Source: an uncultured Rickettsiales bacterium
GTDB lineage: Bacteria; Pseudomonadota; Alphaproteobacteria; Rickettsiales; UBA1997
DNA length: 64,000 nt
NCBI GenBank assembly: GCA_944392135.1
Contig: CALXVQ010000007.1
Coordinates: 1-64,000, forward strand
Reading direction: 5' to 3'
The position numbers were made by a program, and so were the translations under genes. Below, one piece after another: positions 1 through 7,117 of the stretch; position 1 is the stretch's first letter, and every line of letters starts with the position of its first letter. A model generated the notes under the pieces. It was not told the DNA's origin, made no database searches, and saw only the letters and a list, made by a program, of their open reading frames with translations.

Positions 1-264
1 ATCTTGTTATGGTAATCACCACACTAAACCCACACTGTCATTGCGAGGCTTTGAAAAGGCTGTGGCAATCTCGTTATTCTTTGGCTCATCATTGCGATTA
101 TAAAAACCGTCATTGCAAGATTTCGCAGAAATCGTGGCAATCTATAAAAAATTGAAAATTAATATTTATAAAATAGAGTGAATACTAAAAATTCCACAAG
201 CACAATTATGAAAATTTTTAAAAGTAGAAGAATTAAGTTTATATTTATAAAAAAATAAAAATTA
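1..264. repeat. Dispersed palindromic repeats, left edge
   Basis: Two copies of a palindromic repeat that starts GTCATTGCRAG and ends GTGGCAATC lie at about 36-75 and 109-144. They are followed (about 150-180) by a short stretch, beginning AATTGAAAATTAATATTT, that matches the inverse of the direct repeats at 21.8-22.5 kb. The text at 13-35 also resembles, in inverse orientation, sequence near 21.5 kb. I see no gene here. The stretch looks like part of a composite repeat family that is intergenic throughout this window. Confidence 0.7.
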
Positions 265-591
265 CTACTGTTTTTTAATGATTTCTAAACCATCTTCTTC
301 TGCTTGCAATATACCACCTTCAATAACTGTAATATTATCATAACCTTCTTCTATAAAATTTTCTGCAACTAAAAATGCTCTTGCCCCACTTCTACATAAT
401 ATATTTATTGTCTGTGAACCATCTAGATTATATTCTTCAATAAAATCAAATGCATCAAAACTTGTTGATGGTTCATTTATAAATGGCAATGCTAAATGCA
501 TTTCTTCAACTTCTTCTTTTGATCTAACATCTAATATAAAAGAATTTTTATTTAATTCTTTTGGACTTATAGTTTTTATATTATAATACAT
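265..591 (-). CDS. Rhodanese-like domain protein
   Basis: This is a single rhodanese domain of about 108 residues. The active-site loop CRSGAR (around residue 66 from the chosen start) carries the catalytic cysteine that would hold a persulfide during sulfur transfer, and the domain begins with the usual LDVRSKEEVEEMHL segment. I start at the ATG at 591 rather than a TTG two codons upstream. There is no signal peptide, so it is probably cytoplasmic. The sulfur acceptor is unknown, because single-domain rhodaneses serve several pathways and no neighbour points to one. The gene is followed by a repeat-containing stretch and preceded by tRNA-Ser on the same strand. Confidence 0.85.
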   Translation of the reverse strand: MYYNIKTISPKELNKNSFILDVRSKEEVEEMHLALPFINEPSTSFDAFDFIEEYNLDGSQTINILCRSGARAFLVAENFIEEGYDNITVIEGGILQAEEDGLEIIKKQ

Positions 592-678
592 TATCAAATT
601 TTATTTTTTTTTAATAAAATTAAATTATAACACAATAAAATTAATACAAGAAAAATTTATATAAATATATAATTTAAG

Positions 679-768
679 TGGCGGAAAGAGCGGGATTCGA
701 ACCCGCGGTATGCTTTCACATACGCTCGCTTTCCAAGCGAGTACCTTAAGCCACTCGGCCATCTTTCC
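679..768 (-). tRNA. tRNA-Ser (anticodon GGA)
   Basis: Read on the minus strand the 90-nt sequence folds as a class II tRNA. The seven-pair acceptor stem GGAAAGA/TCTTTCC is followed by G and an encoded CCA. The anticodon arm is CTCGC-TTGGAAA-GCGAG with anticodon GGA, and there is a long variable arm and a GGTTCGAATCC T-loop. The variable arm supports serine identity. Confidence 0.96.
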
Positions 769-956
769 AATAGATAGAAAAATTATAAATATAATAATTG
801 AAAAGTCAAGTTTTACATAATTATATTTATTATACCATTGAAAAATAAAGATTTATTTATAATAAAATTAATGTATTATTTAAGTAATAAAATAGTATTT
901 GATTTTTTATATTTTATGTTGAATAATACCGCTTATAGAAAACAACAAAATTTCAT

Positions 957-2228
957 ATGACAAATAAAACTATCTTTGAGGAAGCTTTGGACTTCCATAA
1001 AAATGGCAAACCTGGAAAAGTTGCTTTACAATTAACAAAACCACTAGAAACTCAACACGATTTAGCTATGGCTTATTCTCCGGGTGTTGCAGAATGCTGT
1101 ACAGAAATTTCAAAAGATTATGATAAAATTTATGATTACACAGCAAAAGGTAATTATATCGCTATTATTAGTAATGGTACAGCTATTTTAGGACTTGGTG
1201 ATTTAGGAGCTGGAGCTTCAAAACCGGTTATGGAAGGTAAATGTGCTTTATTCAAAAAATTTGGTAAAATTGATGCTGTTGATATTGAAGTTGGTACAAA
1301 AGATGTAGAAGAATTTATTAATTGTGTAAAATTGTTAGGTGATACTTGGGGTGGTATTAATCTTGAAGATATTAAAGCTCCAGAATGTTTTGAAATTGAA
1401 ACAAGATTAAAAGAATTAATGTCAATTCCTGTTTTCCATGACGATCAACATGGAACAGCTGTGATTAGTGGAGCAGGGTTATTAAATGCTTTAAAAATTA
1501 ATGGTAAAAAAATTGAAGACATTAAAGTTGTATTTAATGGAGCAGGTGCTGCATCTATTTCTTGTGCTAAATTAGTTGAAGCATTAGGTGTAAAACACGA
1601 AAATATTATTATGTGTGATAGTAAAGGTGTTATTTACAAAGGCAGAACAGCAGGTATGAATAAGTGGAAAGAAATGATGGCAAAAGAAACAGAACTTAGA
1701 ACACTTGCAGAAGCATTAAATGGTGCTGATGTATTCTTTGGTTTATCTGTTGCTGATGCTTTGAAACCTAAAATGCTAAAAACAATGGCAAAAGATCCAA
1801 TAGTATTTGCATTAGCTAACCCTAACCCTGAAATTACTTGGGAATTAGCAAATTCAACTAGAAGTGATGTTATAATGGCTACCGGTAGATCTGACTATCC
1901 TAACCAAATAAATAATGTTATGGGTTTCCCTTATATTTTTAGAGGAACACTTGATACAAGAGCAAGTCAAATAAATGAAGAAATGAAATTAGCTGCTACA
2001 TATGCTCTTGCTGAATTAGCTACAAAAGAAGTTCCAGAAGAAGTTAAGAAAATCTATGGAAAAGATTTAAAATTCGGCAAAGAATATATAGTTCCTACAC
2101 CATTTGATCCTAGATTATATGTTGAAGTTTCAATGGCAGTTGCAAAAGCAGCAGTTGAAAGTGGTGTTGCTAAAAAGAAAATTACAGATTGGGAAGCTTA
2201 TAAAAAAGAATTATTAGCAAGAGAATAA
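957..2228 (+). CDS. Malic enzyme, short form (NAD(P)-dependent)
   Basis: It catalyses oxidative decarboxylation of malate to pyruvate. Visible signatures are the Tyr-containing YSPGVA at 40-45 (catalytic Tyr), the lysine region GAGASKPVMEGK at 84-95, the metal-binding NLEDIKAPECFEIE at 135-148, HDDQHGTA at 161-168 and the nucleotide-binding FNGAGAAS at 193-200. At 423 residues it is the short form. The phosphotransacetylase-like C-terminal domain found in many proteobacterial MaeB proteins is absent. Cofactor choice (NAD or NADP) cannot be read from sequence alone. The gene stands alone and ends at a strong hairpin shared with the convergent pilin gene. Confidence 0.95.
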   Translation: MTNKTIFEEALDFHKNGKPGKVALQLTKPLETQHDLAMAYSPGVAECCTEISKDYDKIYDYTAKGNYIAIISNGTAILGLGDLGAGASKPVMEGKCALFKKFGKIDAVDIEVGTKDVEEFINCVKLLGDTWGGINLEDIKAPECFEIETRLKELMSIPVFHDDQHGTAVISGAGLLNALKINGKKIEDIKVVFNGAGAASISCAKLVEALGVKHENIIMCDSKGVIYKGRTAGMNKWKEMMAKETELRTLAEALNGADVFFGLSVADALKPKMLKTMAKDPIVFALANPNPEITWELANSTRSDVIMATGRSDYPNQINNVMGFPYIFRGTLDTRASQINEEMKLAATYALAELATKEVPEEVKKIYGKDLKFGKEYIVPTPFDPRLYVEVSMAVAKAAVESGVAKKKITDWEAYKKELLARE

Positions 2229-2240
2229 TAATTTATCATA

Positions 2241-2274
2241 AATGAGAATATTAAATAATTTTAATATTCTCATT
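2241..2274. terminator. Bidirectional terminator hairpin
   Basis: A perfect 12-bp stem (2241-2252 with 2263-2274) and 10-nt loop lie between the convergent malic enzyme gene and the pilin-like gene. The stem is A/T-rich with a GAG/CTC core, and T-rich sequence follows on both sides, so it can serve both genes. Confidence 0.75.
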
Positions 2275-2283
2275 CCTTGTTAT

Positions 2284-3098
2284 CTAAATATTAGACCATA
2301 CTATATAAGAATAACGTTTGCATTTGTCATTATTCTGAATAGCTATTTCATATTTATTACTATCGTCGTTACCACAGGCTGCTCTAAAATTTCCAGAGTT
2401 ATGTAAGCCATCATCATATTTTTTATCAAGTTTATAAGCAAAGCTTGAAGCATTATTAACTAGATTAATATTATTGCCATATTGGCATTGTAGAAAATTT
2501 GTGTAAAGCTTTATATTATAAAAATAGTGATTTTTGTTATTTGTAATTTTATCTGGAGACATGTTGTGATAATAACAAAATAAATTTTTTATTCCACTAA
2601 TATTTGATACACTTGAAAAAGTGCCTTCATTGCCTTGTGGTTCCCAAGTAATTAAACCATTTTGGTACAATTCAACAAATGGAGCGGACACTTCATTTGG
2701 TAAGTAATATTTATTTTGTATATTTGTTCCATCATATGGAAATTTAAAATATTCTTTTTTAATAGTTTCGCCAGAAAGATAGCCGATTCTATTATCTAAA
2801 TTAAAATCGCCAGGCAGTCTTTCATTTAAACTATAAAATGTGTATAATGCTTGCTTATATTGATTTAAATTATTATAAAGATTATTTATTTTTGCATTTT
2901 CTATAAGATTTTGTCCACCCATTACACCAGCAATTAGCAAGCCAATGATTATTAAAACTATTGATAATTCAATTAATGAAAAAGCTAAAATATCTTTATA
3001 TGTTATTCTTTTAATAAAAAATATCTTAAAAGTTTGAGGGGGGGGGATACTTTTTTAGTAAAATTTTGATATTGTAAATTTTGTAAAAATATTTTCAT
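2284..3098 (-). pseudogene. Pilin-like gene, out of frame at a G9 tract (phase-variable or broken)
   Basis: The long frame 2284-2940 encodes a pilin-like protein, but its apparent TTG start lies inside the prepilin helix. Translating further upstream gives LAFSLIELSIVLIIIGLL, the type IV prepilin segment, and then no ATG, GTG or TTG before a stop. An ATG at 3098 opens a second frame (MKIFLQNLQ) that resembles the leader of the upstream paralogue (MKLFVKNLY) and runs into a run of nine G on the plus strand (3038-3046). With 7 or 10 bases in the run the two frames would fuse; with 9 they do not. The C-terminal part (KLDKKYDDGLHNSGNFRAAC) resembles the paralogue at 3169-3957. It could be a phase-off gene, a decayed gene, or a homopolymer sequencing error. 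Confidence 0.7.
3038..3046. repeat. Poly-G(9) homopolymer tract
   Basis: Nine consecutive G on the plus strand (C on the coding strand) interrupt the leader region of the pilin-like gene. It is the only G/C run of this length I noticed in this A/T-rich window. Such tracts change length by slipped-strand mispairing and are the classic switch of phase-variable surface genes. Confidence 0.85.
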
Positions 3099-3168
3099 TA
3101 ATTTAATTAAAAGTTTATTGTTATATAAATAATTAAAAGTATTTTTAATGGAAAAGTCAATATATTTT

Positions 3169-3957
3169 TTATAACATATTGTAATCAATTAATTTATAGT
3201 AAAAATCATGACAGGTATAACCTTTATCAATAGCTGTTTGATAGTCAACTTGTGTATTTTTATTACGAGTTGCTCTGTGAGAATAGCAAAAACTTCTCAT
3301 ATCTCCATTATCATAAAGTCCATCATCTAATTTTTGATCTATTTTTAAAAATAGTCTAGGTTTTATATGAGTATTTGAATCTATAAATTGAAAATAAATT
3401 CCTTCCATTGTATTGTAAAACGATTTCCAAGCGCCGGTATTATTACTAAAAATAATAGTTAAAGGTCCTTTCATACTAAGATCTCCATTAAATATATTTA
3501 AATCTTTTCCTATTTGATCACAATTTGTAATATTATTTTTTGTTGGTTGAAAATTGGTAATTTTTGCTAAATATAAATCTAACCAAAATGCACCACAATG
3601 ACTAATTGCGGTACTAGCAGGTAAGGTGTCATATTTTGAAAGTCCAAAATCGGATATTTTATATGTTTGAGTTTGTGCTATTGTAAAATTTGTAGAATAT
3701 AATACACCAATATAATAACTATTATTAATATTTCCCGGCAATCTACCTTTAAGCGAATAAAAGGTATTAATACTTTGTTTCCAATTACTTATTTTACTAA
3801 TAAATGATTGAACTTTCGCTGTTTCTATTAAACTAGCACCACCAACGATACCAGCAATTAGCAAGCCAATAATCATTAAAACTATTGATAACTCAATAAG
3901 TGAAAAAGCAAAGTTATTAAATTTATTGTTATATAAATTTTTCACAAATAGTTTCAT
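3169..3957 (-). CDS. Type IV pilin-like protein
   Basis: This is a prepilin with a short positively charged leader (MKLFVKNLYNNKFNNFA, 17 residues) followed by FSLIELSIVLMIIGLL. The Glu at +5 is typical of type IV pilins and type II secretion pseudopilins. Cleavage would fall after Ala rather than the usual Gly. The mature domain contains a SLKGRLPG segment, several cysteines and a C-terminal KLDDGLYDNGDMRSFC motif shared with the downstream paralogue. It would be processed by a prepilin peptidase and assembled in the inner membrane or periplasm. No pilus motor genes are in the window, so pilus versus pseudopilus cannot be decided. Confidence 0.85.
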   Translation of the reverse strand: MKLFVKNLYNNKFNNFAFSLIELSIVLMIIGLLIAGIVGGASLIETAKVQSFISKISNWKQSINTFYSLKGRLPGNINNSYYIGVLYSTNFTIAQTQTYKISDFGLSKYDTLPASTAISHCGAFWLDLYLAKITNFQPTKNNITNCDQIGKDLNIFNGDLSMKGPLTIIFSNNTGAWKSFYNTMEGIYFQFIDSNTHIKPRLFLKIDQKLDDGLYDNGDMRSFCYSHRATRNKNTQVDYQTAIDKGYTCHDFYYKLIDYNML

Positions 3958-4075
3958 TAATGATTATAAGATTTAATTGTTGTATATATAATTAAAAATA
4001 TTCATAATACAAATGTCAAGATAATATATTCAAATTATAATAAATAAAATTTAAAAATTTCTTGATTTTTAAAAT

Positions 4076-4103
4076 TTATTGTATTATTATACTAATACAA
4101 TAA
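4076..4103. promoter_or_regulatory. Inverted repeat upstream of trpR-like gene (candidate operator)
   Basis: A perfect 11-bp inverted repeat (TTATTGTATTA, 6-nt spacer, TAATACAATAA) ends 13 bp before the ATG of the TrpR/YerC-like gene. The spacer carries TATAC, which can be part of a -10 element, and TTGATT lies upstream at 4062. The position suits autoregulation, as known for TrpR-family repressors, but binding is an inference. Confidence 0.45.
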
Positions 4104-4116
4104 TACAAAAATTAAA

Positions 4117-4389
4117 ATGTTTAGTTTATTTGAGGCATTTAAATCAATAGAAAATGAAGATGAATTTAATAAATTCATGCTTGATTTATGTACTCCTCAA
4201 GAAATTAAAGATTTGAATGATAGATTTTTAATTGCTCAATATCTTAATGATAAAAAATTAAGTCAAAGAGCTATTGCTGAAAAAATGCAATGTAGTATTA
4301 CTACTGTCACAAGAGTTGCTAGATTTTTAAATCAAGAACAAAATTTTGGCTATAAAACTGTTTTAAATCATCTTAATCATCACCGCTAG
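4117..4389 (+). CDS. YerC/YecD-type TrpR-like DNA-binding protein
   Basis: This 90-residue protein matches the YerC/YecD branch of the Trp repressor superfamily. An N-terminal helical dimerisation region contains LCTPQEIKDLNDRFLIAQYL, and a helix-turn-helix follows (LSQRAIAEKMQCSITTVTRV, about residues 48-67). This branch usually does not sense tryptophan, and no tryptophan genes are nearby. A perfect inverted repeat covers the promoter region, suggesting self-regulation. The stop codon sits in the 3-nt loop of a small GC-rich hairpin (CACCGC-TAG-GCGGTG at 4381-4395), which lacks a good T-run. Confidence 0.85.
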   Translation: MFSLFEAFKSIENEDEFNKFMLDLCTPQEIKDLNDRFLIAQYLNDKKLSQRAIAEKMQCSITTVTRVARFLNQEQNFGYKTVLNHLNHHR

Positions 4390-4482
4390 GCGGTGTATAA
4401 ATATAACATTTTTATGATATCTTTGTATAAAATTATACTATATCATTTTGACTTTTAAGAATAATAATAATTAAGAATTGAA

Positions 4483-5343
4483 ATGACTAATGTAATAATA
4501 AGAAAAGCAAGAATTGAAGAATTTGTTGATATTTTGCCAGAAGTAGCTTTTAAGGCTTATAGTAATAGATTTTATAATAAAGAAGTAATTAAAAAACATG
4601 CCAAAATAATAAGAATCAAAGAAGGTTTAAGTAAATCAATAAAAGGTGAAACAGAAGAGGAATTTTTAGAATATGGTGGTTGTTTGTCTATACCTTATAC
4701 AAAATTATCTCCAAAAGCTAATGGGGAAGGGCAATCTTTATTGTCATTTAAAAAATATTGGAATGATAAAATTGAAGATTTTAAAAAGGGGAAATTTAAA
4801 GTTTTTGTTGCAGAAATTGATGGTAAAGTTATTGGCTTTGTAAAAGGCACTTTTGATGAAGTTGATAAAAAAGATTTTCCAGATTGTGATTTATCTAATA
4901 AAAAAATATTTTCTCTTGGTTCTTTATATGTTTTGCCTAATTGTAGAAAAAATGGTGTTGGTACATTGTTAACAAAAGAATGGATTAAAAATTTATTAAT
5001 AGAATGTCCTGAATGCGAAGGTATGTTAACAGAATGTTATTGGAGAAATAATTCTCAATATTTTTTTAATAAATTAGGAGCAAAAAGTATAGGTTTTTGT
5101 AATATTCCCGATATTTACTTAAATAGTAAATTACAACACTCAATTCAAAATATTACTGGTGAAGTTATGTTTTGGAATAGGGATAAACTTGATTTATTAG
5201 CAAATAATAGATTCACAAATAAAGAATATACAAGAAAAACACAGAATTATGTTGATATGGTAAAAGCTAGGGGAAATTTTGAAGAATATTTAAGAAATAA
5301 AATAATAAATAAAGGAGTAAAAAATGAATATAGAAGTTTATAA
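4483..5343 (+). CDS. GNAT-family N-acetyltransferase
   Basis: The central part (about residues 100-215) is a GNAT acetyltransferase domain. It has KVFVAEIDGKVIGFVKG (beta 2-3) and the acetyl-CoA pyrophosphate-binding loop LYVLPNCRKNGVGTLL. The protein is longer than a minimal GNAT (286 residues), with about 90 extra N-terminal and 70 C-terminal residues that I do not recognise. It overlaps the following M20 peptidase gene by 20 bp, so the two are probably co-transcribed. An acetylation/deacetylation pair acting on one amino acid or amine is a plausible but unproven reading. The substrate is unknown. Confidence 0.8.
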   Translation: MTNVIIRKARIEEFVDILPEVAFKAYSNRFYNKEVIKKHAKIIRIKEGLSKSIKGETEEEFLEYGGCLSIPYTKLSPKANGEGQSLLSFKKYWNDKIEDFKKGKFKVFVAEIDGKVIGFVKGTFDEVDKKDFPDCDLSNKKIFSLGSLYVLPNCRKNGVGTLLTKEWIKNLLIECPECEGMLTECYWRNNSQYFFNKLGAKSIGFCNIPDIYLNSKLQHSIQNITGEVMFWNRDKLDLLANNRFTNKEYTRKTQNYVDMVKARGNFEEYLRNKIINKGVKNEYRSL

Positions 5344-6463
5344 TCTTTTAATGGATTTATTAAAGTTTAAATCTGTTAGTGGAGGTGATGAATGTAAGAA
5401 ATGTATTGATTTTTGTATAAAATATTTCAAAGAAAGTAAATTAAAAATTTTTATTAAGGAAATTGAAGTAAATGGGGCAAAATCCGTATTATTTACAAAT
5501 GTTGAAAACTGTTTAGATTTAGATATTATGGAAATAGGGCATATTGATGTTGTACCAGCTTCTCAAAAAATGTTTAAGCCTGAAATAAAAGATAATATTA
5601 TTTACGGTAGGGGTACTGGTGATATGAAAGGTTTTGTAGCTGTCGCTATGAAATTATTTGAATATATGATTAAAAATAATATCAATTTAAAATGTGGCTT
5701 ATTAATAGTGAGTGATGAAGAACCGGGTGGTTTTTATGGAGCAAAGTATTGGAGTGAAGAAATTGGGCTTAAAACAAAAATTTTATTAGAAGCTGATAGC
5801 GGTAGTAAACTAAATCAAATAATATATAAAAGTAAAGGTTGTTTTATTGCTAAAATTATTTCAAAAGGTATTTCAGCACATGGTTCAAAACCTTGGCTTG
5901 CTAATGATGCTAATGAAAATTTAATGGTTGTTTTGCAAAAATTAAGAAATGTTTTTCCATATTATTCAATTAATAAAAAACCTAATGACAATTGGATAAC
6001 CACAATGCATGTAGCTCAAATAAATGGTGGAAGTAGTGTAAATTCTGTTGCTGATTATGCAGAAGCAATATTAGATATAAGGTATACAGAAGATTGGGAC
6101 AATGATTCTATTATAAAAGCTATTAAATATAATATGATGGAAAATATGGAATTAATAGTTGATGAATATGGCATACCTGTATATAATGATATAAATAATA
6201 AATATTTACAACTTTATAAAGATGTTATAGAAAATTATACAAAAGAAAGAGTAATATTTAATTTTGAGACAGGAGCAGGTGATTCTAGATATTTTAAAAA
6301 TCAAAATAAAGATACAATTATTATTGCTAATCAAAGTGATTGTGGTAATCTACATTCAGAAAATGAATGGCTAGATTTAGAAAAATTAAGTCAATTCTTT
6401 GAAATTAGAAAAGATTTTATTAATAATTTTTTAAATGGATTAATTGATATGAAAAAAGAGTAA
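5324..6463 (+). CDS. M20-family deacylase (ArgE/DapE-like)
   Basis: This is a zinc-dependent amidohydrolase of the ArgE/DapE/CPG2 family. It shows MEIGHIDVVPA (first metal His and Asp), IIYGRGTGDMKG, the catalytic SDEEPGG, a dimerisation domain with GISAHGSKPW, and a late metal-ligand His in NLHSENEWL. At 379 residues it has normal length. The ATG at 5324 is preceded by a good ribosome site (AAAGGAGT), which supports this start inside the end of the GNAT gene. It could deacylate acetylornithine, succinyl-diaminopimelate or another N-acyl amino acid. The neighbours do not settle which, and partner biosynthetic genes are absent here. Confidence 0.85.
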   Translation: MNIEVYNLLMDLLKFKSVSGGDECKKCIDFCIKYFKESKLKIFIKEIEVNGAKSVLFTNVENCLDLDIMEIGHIDVVPASQKMFKPEIKDNIIYGRGTGDMKGFVAVAMKLFEYMIKNNINLKCGLLIVSDEEPGGFYGAKYWSEEIGLKTKILLEADSGSKLNQIIYKSKGCFIAKIISKGISAHGSKPWLANDANENLMVVLQKLRNVFPYYSINKKPNDNWITTMHVAQINGGSSVNSVADYAEAILDIRYTEDWDNDSIIKAIKYNMMENMELIVDEYGIPVYNDINNKYLQLYKDVIENYTKERVIFNFETGAGDSRYFKNQNKDTIIIANQSDCGNLHSENEWLDLEKLSQFFEIRKDFINNFLNGLIDMKKE

Positions 6464-6481
6464 ATTAAATTTACTCTTTTT
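6453..6481. terminator. Bidirectional terminator
   Basis: The stem AAAAGAGTAAA (6454-6464) pairs with TTTACTCTTTT (6470-6480) around a 5-nt loop. The A-run and T-run flanks make it usable from both sides, between the convergent M20 and ribonuclease D genes. Confidence 0.75.
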
Positions 6482-6485
6482 AAAA

Positions 6486-7109
6486 TTATTCATGACTAAA
6501 AATATCGCATTCTAGCCAACCAGCTAAATCTAAATCAACTCTTGTATTTAAGAATTTAAAACAATCATATGCAAGTTTTTTTCTTCCTTCCCTTTCTAAT
6601 TGTATATCTAACTTTTGTTTTAAATCATGTAAATATAAAACATCATGTACAGCATATTCTAATTGTTCGTTAGATAATTTTTCAGAACCCCAATAAGAAC
6701 TTTGTTCTTGTTTATTCATATTTACACCTAGTAATTCTCTTGCAAGAGCTTTTAAGCCATGAGCATCTGTGTAAGTTCTAGCAATTTTTGATGCGATTTT
6801 AGTACAATAAACATTTTTTACTCTAACACCTAAATATTTTTGTAAAATTGCCATATCAAATCTTGCGAAATGCATAATTTTAAGAACTTTTGGATCTTTT
6901 AATAATTTTTTGAGATTGTTAGCTTTATTGTAGCTATGTGGTTCAAATCTAATAATATGACCTACACCATCACCAGCAGATAATTGCACTAAACATAATC
7001 TATCTCTAAAATTATTAAGCCCCATTGCTTCTGTATCTATTGCAACCACTTTGCCTAAATCTAAACCATCAGGCAAATCGCCTTCATAAAATTTAATATT
7101 ATTTTTCAT
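6486..7109 (-). CDS. rnd: Ribonuclease D-like 3'-5' exonuclease
   Basis: This is a DEDDy-type exonuclease. VVAIDTEAMGL gives the first Asp and Glu, MHFARFDMAIL the second-motif Asp, and YAVHDVLYL the Tyr and Asp of the last motif. The protein is about 207 residues and consists only of the nuclease domain. The HRDC domains of E. coli RNase D are missing, as is common for alphaproteobacterial homologues. The expected role is trimming of tRNA and other stable RNA 3' ends. It starts 8 bp after the end of pccA on the same strand, so it may be co-transcribed with it. Confidence 0.88.
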   Translation of the reverse strand: MKNNIKFYEGDLPDGLDLGKVVAIDTEAMGLNNFRDRLCLVQLSAGDGVGHIIRFEPHSYNKANNLKKLLKDPKVLKIMHFARFDMAILQKYLGVRVKNVYCTKIASKIARTYTDAHGLKALARELLGVNMNKQEQSSYWGSEKLSNEQLEYAVHDVLYLHDLKQKLDIQLEREGRKKLAYDCFKFLNTRVDLDLAGWLECDIFSHE

Positions 7110-7117
7110 ATATCCTT

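Noticed and set aside
2284..2940. Taking the TTG at 2940 as the true start of the pilin-like gene
   Set aside because: It lies inside the conserved prepilin helix; FSLIELSIV is encoded directly upstream in the same frame.
3003..3188. Separate 61-residue gene
   Set aside because: It is the out-of-frame leader part of the pilin-like gene and overlaps the end of the upstream pilin gene; the ATG at 3098 is the likely start.
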